Shown here: positions 47,501 to 55,500 of the stretch, piece by piece
How positions within the stretch are numbered: position 1 is the first letter of the stretch
Layout of the letters: each line of letters starts with the position of its first letter
DNA from: Anas platyrhynchos
Taxonomy: Eukaryota; Chordata; Aves; Anseriformes; Anatidae
DNA: 64,000 nt
Reading direction: 5' to 3'
NCBI RefSeq assembly: GCF_047663525.1
Contig: NC_092617.1
Span: 5,933,501 to 5,997,500 of the forward strand
Translations under genes and position numbers: made by a program
The notes under the pieces: generated by a model
Databases searched by the model: none
The model's input: only the letters and a program-made list of their open reading frames with translations
What the model was told of the DNA's origin: nothing

Positions 47501-50470
47501 TCAACGTCTCTATGGTCAACCCAAAGTCTCTATGGTCATCATCTCTATGATCAACCCAATGTCTTTATGGTCCTCCCAACCTCTCTATGGTCATCCCAAC
47601 ATCTCTATGGTCAACATCTCTATGGTCACCCCAACGACTTTATGGTCAACCCAATGTCTCTATGGTCAGCGTCTCTATGGTCAACATCTTTATGGTAAAC
47701 CCAACGTCTCTATGGTCCTTCTAACTTCTCTATGGTCATCCCAACATCTCTATGGTCTTCCCAACGTCTCTATGGTCATCCCAATGACTCTATGGTCATC
47801 GTCTCTATGGTCAACTCAATGTCTCTATGGCCCTCTCAACATCTCTATGGTCCTCCCAACCTCTCTATGGTCAACCCAAAGTCTCTATGGTCAGTATCTC
47901 TATGGTCAACATCTCTATGGTCACCCCACCATCTCTATGACCTCCCGAGCCCTCCCACACCCCCATACACGACCCCTCCCCCCCCACGTGACCCCCCCCC
48001 CACGTGACCCCCCCCCACTCACTGCTCCCCCAGCCGCGCCTTCTCCCCCGCCGAGAAGCTCCCGGCCCGGCACCGGCCCCACTCGCGCTGCAGGGACCCA
48101 AAATCGCAGGGTTTCAGCCCAAAAAAAGAGCACGCCCGGCCCAAAATACCAAAAAACAGCCTTTCCCCCCCCCGAAATAACAGCTTTTTGCCCCAAATAC
48201 CACTTTTTCCCACCAAAATAGCAAAAAATGCTGTTTTCCTAACAAAATACCACTTTTTCTACCCAAAATTCCACTTTTTCCACCCAAAATACCTCTTTTC
48301 CCACCCAAAATACCGCTTTTCCCACCAAAACCCCACAATTTCCCCCAAAATACCTGTTTTTCTGCCCAAAAGTCCAGTTTTTTCCCCAAAATACCAGTTT
48401 TTCCCACCAAAATACCACTTTTTCCCCAAAAATAACCACTTTCTTCCCCAAAATACCACTTTTTTTCCCCAAAATACCACTTTTTCCACCCAAAACACCC
48501 TTTTTAACCCCAAACTCCCACATTTTCCCCCAAAACACCAATCATTCAACCCAAAATCCCACTTTCCCACCCCAAAATCCCCCTTTTCCACCCCAACCCC
48601 CAAAACTCCATTGTTTTCACCCCAAAATGCCCCAAAACCCCCATTTTTCCCCCAAAACCCCTTTCTCCCCCCAAACTCCCAAAACTCCATTTTTTCCCCC
48701 CCAATGCCCCAAAACCCCCATTTTTTTCCCCAAACTCCATTTTTCCCCCAAAACAACCCAAAATCCCCCTTTTTCCCCTCAAACCCCTTAATTTCCAGTT
48801 TTTCCCCCCAAATGCCCCAAAACCCCCATTTTTTTCCCCAAACTCCCCAAACTCCATTTTTTCCCCCCAAATGCCCCAAAACCGCCCTTTTTCCCCCCAA
48901 ACCCTCCCCCCCCCCCACCTGCCGGATGAGCCGGGGGAGGTTCCTCTCGCAGCCCCGCCCCCCGGCCAGCTCCAGCTCCGCCCTCAGCTCGTGCTCGGCC
49001 AGCGCTGATTGGACGAGAGGAGGCTCAGGGGGCGGGGCCACCGCCAGGACACGCCCCCTCCTCCTCCAGGCCACGCCCCCTCCCCTAAGTCACGCCCCCT
49101 CCCCTCTGGGGTTACCCGAGGGGGCGGGGCCAGCGGCGGTGACGTCATCGGTGATGTCATCGGTGACGTCATCGCTGTCGTCGTCGTCCGAGGGGTCCTG
49201 GGGGGGGCCCTGGCCCCTAAAAAAAAATTGGGGGGGGAGTGGGAGGAAGGGGGGGAGGGGGAGGGGGAGGGGGAGATGCTTTGCGGCCCCAAAAAGGGCT
49301 GGTTTTGACCCAAAATCCCCAGGGAGCACAAAATCACCCGAAATTGGGCCAAAATGACCCGAAATTAGCCCAAATCCTCCAACCCCCCCCCAAATCCCCC
49401 ATAAAGACCCCAAAAACCCCCCAAATCGCCCCCAACTCCCCTCAAATCCCCCCCATAACCCCTCCATCTCCCCCTCTAACCCCCCTATAAACCCCCAACC
49501 CCCCCCCCAATCCCCTCCCAAACCCCCCCAAACCCCCCCCATATCCCCCCCAAATCCTCCCCAAATCCCCCAATCCCCCCATAACCCCCCAATTCCCCCC
49601 CAAACCCCCCCATAACCCCCTCAACCCCCTCCTAAAGACCCCAAAACTCCCCAAACTCCCCCCAAACCCCCCCAACTCCCCTCCAGTTCCCCCCAACTCC
49701 CCCCAAACCCCCCATAAAGACCCCAAATTCCCCCCAAATCCCCCCCTTACCCCCCCGTAACCCTCCCAACCCCCCCCAAACCCCCCAAACCCCCCCATAA
49801 CCCCCCCATCTCCCCTCATCCCCCCACATAACCCCCTCAAATCCCCCCAAATCCCCCCTAAAGACCCCAAAACCCCCCAAATTCCCCCCAAATCCCCCCC
49901 ATAACCCCCCCAAACCCCCCCCAACCCCCCCCCCACCCCCCCTTTCCCCCCCTCCCCCACCTCCTGAGCAGCGCCTCCAGCACCTGGGCCAGGTCCACGT
50001 CGCCCCCCCCCCCCCTCCCCCCTCCCCCCCCCCCTCCCCCTCCCCCTTCCTCTTCCTCCTCTTCCTCCTCCTCCTCCCGGGGGGGGTCTCGCCCCTCCCC
50101 CCCCGCGCTGCTGCTGCTCCGCGACCCCATCTGCGGGGGGGGGACAGGGGGGACCCCCGGGGTTACCATGGCAACCGCGGGGCCCCCCTCCCCCTCCCCA
50201 TTTTCCCGGAAACCGCCCCAAAATCCACCCCCCCCCCCCCAAATCCCCCACTTCCGGGTGCTGCGGCCCCTTTAAGAGCAGCCTCCCCCCGTCGCCATGG
50301 CAACCGCGCGCCCCCCGCCCCTATTGGGTAACCATGGCAACGCCCCCGGCCCGGCAGCCAATCAGGAAGCGGGGGGGGGGGAGGCGCTGGGCCAATCAGG
50401 AGCCGCCCCCGCCCCCTCCCCTCACCTCGGGCCCCGCCGGGTGTTTACGGCGGAGAGACCGGAAGTGGGC
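35468..50470 (-). CDS. DCAF11: DCAF11, DDB1- and CUL4-associated factor 11 (WD40; complete)
   Basis: Substrate receptor of the CUL4-DDB1 E3 ubiquitin ligase (WDR23). Coding exons 5' to 3': 49961-50130, 49116-49216, 48919-49004, 48023-48087, 46683-46783, 45312-45458, 44964-45018, 44421-44547, 42001-42186, 40499-40652, 38438-38581, 37524-37630, 35468-35572; 1548 nt, 515 residues (human about 546). Every junction keeps phase. The start MGSRSSSSAGG and DVDLAQVLEALLRR match human. WD40 blades follow (SYPQKAFCGIF, GRDVGWSILDVAF, ERRFAVFSLAV, EDDVNAVALGD, NSKDQTAKLWDLRR, VLHTLIRCRL, CVRDVCWHP, WDGSVRLW). The WDRR and WDLRR sequences are WDXR boxes for DDB1 binding. Exon 1 is noncoding. Introns are minisatellites. 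Confidence 0.97.
35578..37490. repeat. 15-bp CCCATAGATCCCAGC minisatellite (DCAF11 last intron)
   Basis: About 125 units (CCCATAGATTCCCAG, CCATAGAGCCCCAGA) in two subfamilies, split near 36660. Sense strand G-rich. Confidence 0.93.
37524..37630 (-). CDS. DCAF11: DCAF11 coding exon 12
   Basis: 107 nt, VYDVLTGRAVRRLANHG then GCVRDVCWHPQGAELASAS. Confidence 0.96.
37640..38435. repeat. GC-box minisatellite TTAAGCCCCGCCCCC (DCAF11 intron)
   Basis: About 40 units, many perfect CCCCGCCCCC or CACGCCCCC, same family as 17255-17520 and 26200-26312. Confidence 0.9.
38438..38581 (-). CDS. DCAF11: DCAF11 coding exon 11
   Basis: 144 nt, PLPGDSSLVTLRGHAVLH then TLIRCRLAPAGG and CASGAVL. Confidence 0.96.
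38600..39680. repeat. CATAGGGACCC minisatellite (DCAF11 intron 10)
   Basis: 10-11-bp units such as CCATAGACCCCATAGGGAC. Confidence 0.9.
39680..40490. repeat. ACCACCCCATA minisatellite (DCAF11 intron 10)
   Basis: Units ACCACCCCATA, ACCACCCCAAA and GTGACCCATA of 10-11 bp. Confidence 0.9.
40499..40652 (-). CDS. DCAF11: DCAF11 coding exon 10
   Basis: 154 nt, GDGRYLVTNSKDQTAKLWD, LRRPAGPG, then RQSWDYRWQRAPRR. Second WDXR box. Confidence 0.96.
40680..41665. repeat. About 30-bp repeat with TTTGGGGTCAATGGGGTGA core (DCAF11 intron 9)
   Basis: About 32 units; G-rich on the plus (antisense) strand, an exception to the general trend. Confidence 0.9.
41665..42000. repeat. CCTCCCAGTCCCTCCCAGT repeat (DCAF11 intron 9)
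   Basis: 9-10-bp units ending against the exon 9 donor. Confidence 0.88.
42001..42186 (-). CDS. DCAF11: DCAF11 coding exon 9
   Basis: 186 nt, phase 0, VPAHEDDVNAVALGDAGG, LLLSGGDDAVCRAWDRR (WDXR box) and PVGVLAGHRDGVTFLHPR. A partial copy of its 5' half lies at 42963-43047. Confidence 0.97.
42195..43710. repeat. T-rich GCGTTTTTTGGCGTTTT repeats (DCAF11 intron 8)
   Basis: Two blocks (42195-42960 and 43050-43710) of 8-12-bp units flank the partial exon 9 copy, suggesting one segmental duplication of exon edge plus repeat. Confidence 0.88.
42963..43047 (-). pseudogene. Partial duplicate of DCAF11 exon 9 with acceptor
   Basis: About 73 bp of exon (24 codons, VPAHEDDVNAVALGDAGG then QLLLSGG) plus acceptor CAAACCAG (AG revealed at 43036-43037) and flanking intron match the true exon almost exactly. 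The rest of the exon and the donor are absent. It lies in intron 8 between T-rich repeats. Confidence 0.9.
43715..44400. repeat. ATCTATGGGGCCACCACCCC repeat (DCAF11 intron 8)
   Basis: About 20-32-bp units (GATCTATGGGGCCACC, CCCATAACC, CCCCCAACC). Confidence 0.9.
44421..44547 (-). CDS. DCAF11: DCAF11 coding exon 8
   Basis: 127 nt, PEERRFAVFSLAVGPDGRE then VLGGANDGCVYVYDRE. Confidence 0.96.
44560..44950. repeat. CATAAGTCCTCCAGGCCCC and TTGACCTCTACCTTGACC repeats (DCAF11 intron 7)
   Basis: Five units of a 19-bp repeat, then about 20 units of an approximately 15-bp TTGACC repeat. Confidence 0.88.
44964..45018 (-). CDS. DCAF11: DCAF11 coding exon 7
   Basis: 55 nt, IHVYDIYGDGDNHTALDLR; human IHICNIYGEGDTHTALDLR. 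Confidence 0.96.
45055..45305. repeat. GC-box type CCCCTTCCCCAAGCCCC repeat (DCAF11 intron 6)
   Basis: About 12 units, related to the GC-box arrays elsewhere in the window. Confidence 0.85.
45312..45458 (-). CDS. DCAF11: DCAF11 coding exon 6
   Basis: 147 nt, DQTLRVYTCRGRALRLL then GRDVGWSILDVAFSPD and LYSSWSDY. Confidence 0.96.
45480..46680. repeat. CCCAAAATGCACTTTTCTGG-type repeat (DCAF11 intron 5)
   Basis: About 22-bp units with a higher-order period near 130-170 bp; the block at about 45860-45990 recurs at 46010-46160. Confidence 0.88.
46683..46783 (-). CDS. DCAF11: DCAF11 coding exon 5
   Basis: 101 nt, FLPNHVAAVESYPQKAFCG then IFSDDGELFVSACQ, first WD40 blade. Donor CAAG|GTTTTG is weak. 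Confidence 0.95.
46858..47945. repeat. 15-bp CAACGTCTCTATGGT minisatellite (DCAF11 intron 4)
   Basis: About 70 units. Being a multiple of three it gives long plus-strand frames of repeated Val-Ser-Met-Val-Asn that are not genes. Confidence 0.93.
48023..48087 (-). CDS. DCAF11: DCAF11 coding exon 4
   Basis: 65 nt, REWGRCRAGSFSAGEKARLG; human RERGLCHRGSFSLGEQSR. Confidence 0.93.
48110..48910. repeat. CAAAATACCACTTTTTCCC repeat (DCAF11 intron 3)
   Basis: About 19-20-bp units, changing to CCCCAAAACCCCCATTTTT. Confidence 0.88.
48919..49004 (-). CDS. DCAF11: DCAF11 coding exon 3
   Basis: 86 nt, ALAEHELRAELELAGG then RGCERNLPRLIRQ; human FNEIKTQVELATG...FPRMLHQ. Confidence 0.9.
49116..49216 (-). 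CDS. DCAF11: DCAF11 coding exon 2
   Basis: 101 nt encoding GQGPPQDPSDDDDSDD and then VTDDITDDVTAAGPAPS. Acidic and unlike the human segment, but phase and position fit. Confidence 0.8.
49220..49955. repeat. CCCCCAAATCCCCCCATAAC repeat (DCAF11 intron 1)
   Basis: 9-10-bp C-rich units; G-rich in sense RNA. Confidence 0.88.
49961..50130 (-). CDS. DCAF11: DCAF11 coding exon 1
   Basis: MGSRSSSSAGG through a run of ten Glu and long Gly runs to DVDLAQVLEALLR. The ATG is the first codon after the splice acceptor. Homopolymer expansion is larger than in human. Confidence 0.93.
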
Positions 50471-50640
50471 GGGGCTTAAAGGGGAGCAGAGGGGGCGGGG
50501 CCTAAAAGGAGGGCGCTGATTGGCTGGAGGGGTCACGTGGTGCGCGAGGCCCCGCCCGCGCCCCTGGGAAAGGCGGAAGGGCGCAGCGCGGTACTGACGT
50601 CACATCCGGGACACTTCCGGTTTGGTTTTATTGGTGCGGG
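50426..50640 (-). promoter_or_regulatory. DCAF11: DCAF11 core promoter and noncoding exon 1
   Basis: A minus-strand donor GAG|GTGAGG ends a short noncoding exon at 50426; the matching acceptor lies exactly before the ATG at 50130. Just upstream are an ETS site (ACCGGAAGTG, 50457-50466), an inverted CCAAT (about 50518), an E-box in GTCACGTGG (about 50531), a TGACGTCA palindrome (50595-50602) and a second ETS-type site (CACTTCCGG, 50612-50620). The exact start site is not visible. Confidence 0.7.
50627..50632 (-). promoter_or_regulatory. Candidate PCK2 poly(A) signal
   Basis: Minus-strand AATAAA (plus TTTATT), the only canonical one I found between the PCK2 stop and DCAF11. It would place the PCK2 3' end inside the DCAF11 promoter, after a 1.5-kb repeat-filled 3'UTR. 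Confidence 0.4.
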
Positions 50641-51309
50641 GAGCCCCCCGGGGGCGGGGCTTGCGGCAGGGAACAGCCAATGGGGGAGCAGGGAGCACAA
50701 GGGCGGCCAATCAGGGCAAAGAGGGGGGCGGGGCGCGCGGCAGCCAATGGGAAGGGAGCTCGGATCCAGGAAGTGGCTGCTGATTGGCTGGGGGAGGGGG
50801 TGGGGGAGATGGGGGGCGGGGATTGGTCGTGGGGGTCACGTGGGCGGGGCGACGGGGGGCTGCGGTTGGCCAATGGGGTCAGGGGGGCGGCCAATGGGGG
50901 GGGAGGAGGGACACAGGAAGTGACGTCAGCCAAGATGGCCGCCAGGGGGTGTCCCACAGCCAATCAGGAGGCGGGGCGGGGCTGTCAGCCAATCAGGAGG
51001 CAGGGCGGGGCTGTCAGCCAATCAGGAGGCGGGGCGGGGGCCATCAGCCAATCAGGAGGCAGGTGGAGGAGGCGGGACTTTGGGCAGCCAATGGCGATGC
51101 AGAGCGAGGGTCACGTGACAACAAGATGGCCGCCAGGAGGGAGGGAGGTGGCCACCAAGATGGCCGCGGGGTCACCCAACCCCCCCCCCCCCCCCCCCCC
51201 CATGGGTGGCCACCAAGGACCCAAAATGGCCCCCAAACAAGATGGCCGCCAGCCAAGATGGCCGCCAGGCTTCCAAAATGGCTGCCAGCCAAGATGGCCG
51301 CCCTTTTTT

Positions 51310-52108
51310 GGTAGCCAACCCCCCGAATCCGGTAGCCAACCGCCATTGTTTGGTAGCCAAACCCCCAAAAACGGTAGCCACCACCCCAAAACCAGTAGCC
51401 ACCACCCCCTGACCACCATTTCTCGGTGGCCACCCACCCAACTTGCTGGCCACCATCTTGTGTTGCCCAAAAAAGACCCCGCCCACCATTTTATGAAGCC
51501 AAGATGGCCACCAACCCCTCTGACCACCATTTTTTGGTAGCCAAATCCCCAAAAATGGTAGCCACCACCCCCAGGGCCACCATTTCTCGGTGGCCACCAA
51601 CCCAATTCGCTGGCCACCATCTTGTGTTGCCCAACGAAGAGCCCGACCACCATTTTATGACCTCCTACCACCCCGATGGCCATTTTTTTGGTAGCCAACC
51701 CCCCAAAAACGGTAGCCACCACCCCAAAACCAGTAGCCACCACCCCAAAAACGGTAGCCACCACCCCCTGCCGCCCAACAAAGACCACGACCACCACTTG
51801 ACGAAGCTCCACCACCACTTTATGCCCCCAAGATGGCCTCCGACCCTTTTGACCTCCATTTTTTGGTAGCCAAACCCCCAAAAACAGTAGCCAACCACCA
51901 TTTTTTGGTAGCCAACCGCCATTTTTTGGTACCCAACCCCCCAAAATAGGTAGCCAACCGCCATTTTTTGGTAGCCAACCGCCGTTTTTTGGCAGCCAAC
52001 CCCCAAAAATGGTAGCCAACCACCATTTTTTGGTAGCCAACCCCCCAAAAACGGTAGCCAACCCCCCAAATCCGGTAGCCAACCCCCCGAATCCGGTAGC
52101 CAACCCCC
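51310..52108. repeat. GGTAGCCAACCGCCATTTTT repeat (PCK2 3'UTR/flank)
   Basis: Units of about 20-40 bp made of GGTAGCCAAC/GGTAGCCACC and CCATTTTTT or CCCCAAAAACG, beginning directly after the PCK2 stop codon. GTAGCCACC is shared with the FITM1 coding repeat. Confidence 0.88.
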
Positions 52109-52110
52109 TC

Positions 52111-52574
52111 CTACATCTTCTTCAGCCTCCCCTCCAGCGCCTCCAGCTCGGCCATGACCTCGCGGGGCAAATCCTCGCCGAAATTCTCCTCGTAGTAGGC
52201 CCGCAGCTCCCGGGCTTCCTTCTCCCAAAACTCCTTGCCCACCTCGAAGAGGTCCCGGTGGGCCACCCCGGGGAGCCCCCGCAGGTCCAAAGCCCCCTCG
52301 CGGGGCACCCAACCGATGGGGGTGGCCTGGGCGTTGTCTTCTCCTTCCAGCCGGCCGAAAATCCAAGCCAAAACGCGGGCGTTGTGGCCAAAACCGGGCC
52401 ACAAAAATTTTTGGGGGCGGGCGGGGTCGCGCAGGAACCAGTTGACGTGGAAGAAGCGGGGCAAGCGCGCGCCCCCCCCCCGCTCGCCCATGGCCAGCCA
52501 GTGGGCCAGGTACTGGCCCGCGTTGTAGCCGAAAAAGGGGCGCATGGCGAAGGGGTCGTGGAGGATGCGGCCAC
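52111..52574 (-). CDS. PCK2: PCK2 terminal exon
   Basis: 464 nt from [17 protein letters not shown] through [52 protein letters not shown] to the C-terminus GRLKKM-stop (TAG 52111-52113). Confidence 0.97.
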
Positions 52575-55500
52575 CTGGGGGGGGGGTACAAAAAAAGGGG
52601 CATCATTTTGGGGCATTTTGGGGTCTTTAAGTCAAAAACAGCGTTGTAGGGTTGGTGGATATTGTTATAGGGTGGTAGAACATGGTTTTGGGGTAAAAAG
52701 AGGTCATTTTGGGAATGGTTGAGAGGGTGGTGAGGTCATCAAATGTAATTATGGGGTCTCGGGGGGGCATTTTATGATTTTGGGTCATTTTGGGGTTGTT
52801 AAGTCAAAAGGTGGAGGTAGAAACTTGGTGGACATCCTTATAGGGTGTTTTGGGGTAAAAAGAGGTCATTATGGGATTGGCGAAGAGCGTGATGACATCA
52901 TCAAACGTCATTATGGAATCTAGGGACATCATGGTACAATTTTGGGTGGTTTTGGGGTTTTTAAGTCAAAAGATGGAGTTAGAAACTTGGTGAACACCCA
53001 TATAAGGTGGTAGAACGTCGTTTTGGGGCAAAAAGAGGTCATTTTGGGATTGGTCAAGATGGTCATGACATCATCAAACGTCATTATGGAATCTAGGGGG
53101 GGCTTTTTACCATTTCGGGCATTTTTGGGTCATTTTGGGCGAAAACCTTGGTTTTGGGGCAGGTAGAAACCATTTGGGGGCATCACAACCCCAAGGGGGC
53201 TATGGGGACATCGGGGGACCAATGAGAAGCCGGGACGAACCCAGCCAACCAATGAGGAGCCAGGAAACACCCAGCCGACCAATGAGGAGCCGGGAGGAGG
53301 TCGGGACGGACCAATCAGAAGGCTCGGAGGACCCGTGAGGACCAATCAGAAGCCTTGGAGGACTTTACCTTTGTGCTCGGCGGCGGCGGTGGCCTCGCTC
53401 CTCATGGCGCTGCCCACGAAGACCCCGTGGCGCCAGCTGAAGGCCTCGAACACCAAGGGGACCCCTGGGGGGGCATCAATGACGTCATCATGACGTCATC
53501 ATGACGTCATGATAAGGTCATCAGGGTTTGGGGCTTACCTCGGGGGCGGCGCCCCCCGAAGATGATGGCGTCGATGGGGACCCCCCGGGGGTCCTCCCAG
53601 GCCGGGTCCATGATGGGGCACTGCCGGGCGGGGGCGCAGAAGCGGGAGTTGGGGTGGGCGCAGGGCTCGGGGTCGCCTGGATTTTGGGGCGAAAAACGGC
53701 AGAAATGGGAGCGGGAAGGAGGAAATAGGCGAAAACGGGAGCGAAAACGACAAAAAAACGGCAAAAATACGCAAAATACGGAAATTTATGCGAATTACGC
53801 AAATTTCGAAATTTACGAAAGTTTATTTAAAGATGAAATTCGGAAATTTATTTAAAATTCATAGAAAGTTCGAAAATTTATTTAAATTTTAAAATTGAAA
53901 ACCAGCAAAAAAATTTAAATTATAAAAAAATAAAAAATTTTATTAAAAAATTATTTTTTTAAAAAAATTTAAAAAATTTTAAAAAATTATTTTTTTTAAA
54001 TTTAAATTTTTTTAAATTTAAATTTAAAAATTAAAACCTGCAAAAAACTTTAAAGTTTAAAAAAATATTAAAATTTTTTAAAAATTTTTAAAAATTTAAA
54101 ACCTGCCAAAGTTTAAAATTTTAAAATTTAAGCTTTTAAAAAATTTAAAATCAATTTTTAAAATTTATTTGAATTATGGAGTTTATGCGAACTGGGTAGG
54201 TTTGAAAAGGAGAGGTTATGCAGATTTTATGCGAATTACGTAAATTTGCAAATTAGGTGGGTCCGAAAATGGGGAAATATGCAAAATAGTTAAAAATAAT
54301 TTAATAATTTAATAATTTAATTAAGTAATTTATTTTTGCAAATTAGGTAGGTTCAAAAAGAAGAAAATATGCAAAAAAAGTGTGCAAATTACGTATGTTA
54401 TGCAAATTAGATGGGATAGAAAAGGAGGAAATTTGTAAATTTATTTAAAATATGCAAATTACGCAAAATATGTCCAATTTTGTGCATTTTTGTGCAATTT
54501 TATGCAAATTTATGCAAATTTATATGGGCGGGACTTACTGGGGGACCAGGGTTTGCCCAACCAGGAGGTGAGGGTGACACCGGGGGGCCATAAATAGGAC
54601 AAAAAGGCAGAATTGTGCAATTTTGTGCAAATTTGTGCAATTTTGCGTAAATGTGTGCAAATTTATGCAAATCTATGCAAATTTATGCAAATTGATATGT
54701 GCGGGGCTTACTGGGGGACCATGGCTCACCCAACCAGGAGGTGAGGGTGATGCCGGGGGGGCCATAAATAGGACGAAAAGGCAGAATTGTGCAATTTTGT
54801 GCAATTTTGCGTAAATTTGTGCAAATTTGTGCAAATTTGTGCAAAATTATGCAAATTTTTATGGGCGCCCAGGGTTTGCCCAACCAGGAGGTGAGGGTGA
54901 CGCCGGTGGGCCATAATTAGGAGCAAAAAGGAGGAATTACTTAAAATTAAACAAAATTAAGCCAAATTAAGCCAATTTAAGCCATTCACATAAATTTATG
55001 CAAATCTATGCAAATTTATGCAAATTGCTATGGGCAGGGCTTACCAGGAGACCAGGGTTTGCCCAACCAGGAGGTGAGGGTGACACCAGGGTGGCATAAT
55101 TAGGAGCAAAAAGGGGGAATTATGGAAAATTAAGCCAAATTAAGCCAATTTAAGCCATTTTATGCAAATTTATGCAAATTATGTGGGCGGGGCTTACCCG
55201 GTGACCAGGGCTTGCCCAACCAGGAGGTGAGGGTGACGCCGGGGGGGGGGTCATAAATTCGACAAAAAGGCAGATTTGTGCAATTTTGTGCAATTTGTGT
55301 AAATTTGCGCCAATTTATGCAAATTTATGCAAATTATGTGGGCGGGGCTTACCCGGCGACCACGGCTTGCCCAACCAGGAGGTGAGGGTGACGCCGGGGG
55401 GCGGGGCCTGGTCCAGCCCCTCCCAGTAGACGCCCCCGTCGCTGGTGTGGCCGACGTTGGTGAAGATGGTGTTACGGGACACCGCCGCCATCGCGTTCGG

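Larger units (their letters stand above)
50300..51300. promoter_or_regulatory. CCAAT / GC-box / YY1-like array upstream of DCAF11
   Basis: About sixteen CCAAT or ATTGG motifs lie between 50300 and 51100, several in a 29-bp tandem unit AGCCAATCAGGAGGCGGGGC (50957-51060). Then six or so CAAGATGGCCGC motifs lie between 50930 and 51300, resembling YY1 sites. NF-Y, Sp1 and YY1 are usual partners in CpG-island promoters; a tandem array of this size is unusual. Confidence 0.65.

Noticed and set aside
46977-48221. Plus-strand 414-codon frame of repeated Val-Ser-Met-Val-Asn
   Set aside because: A 15-bp repeat in a DCAF11 intron; the open frame follows from the period being a multiple of three.
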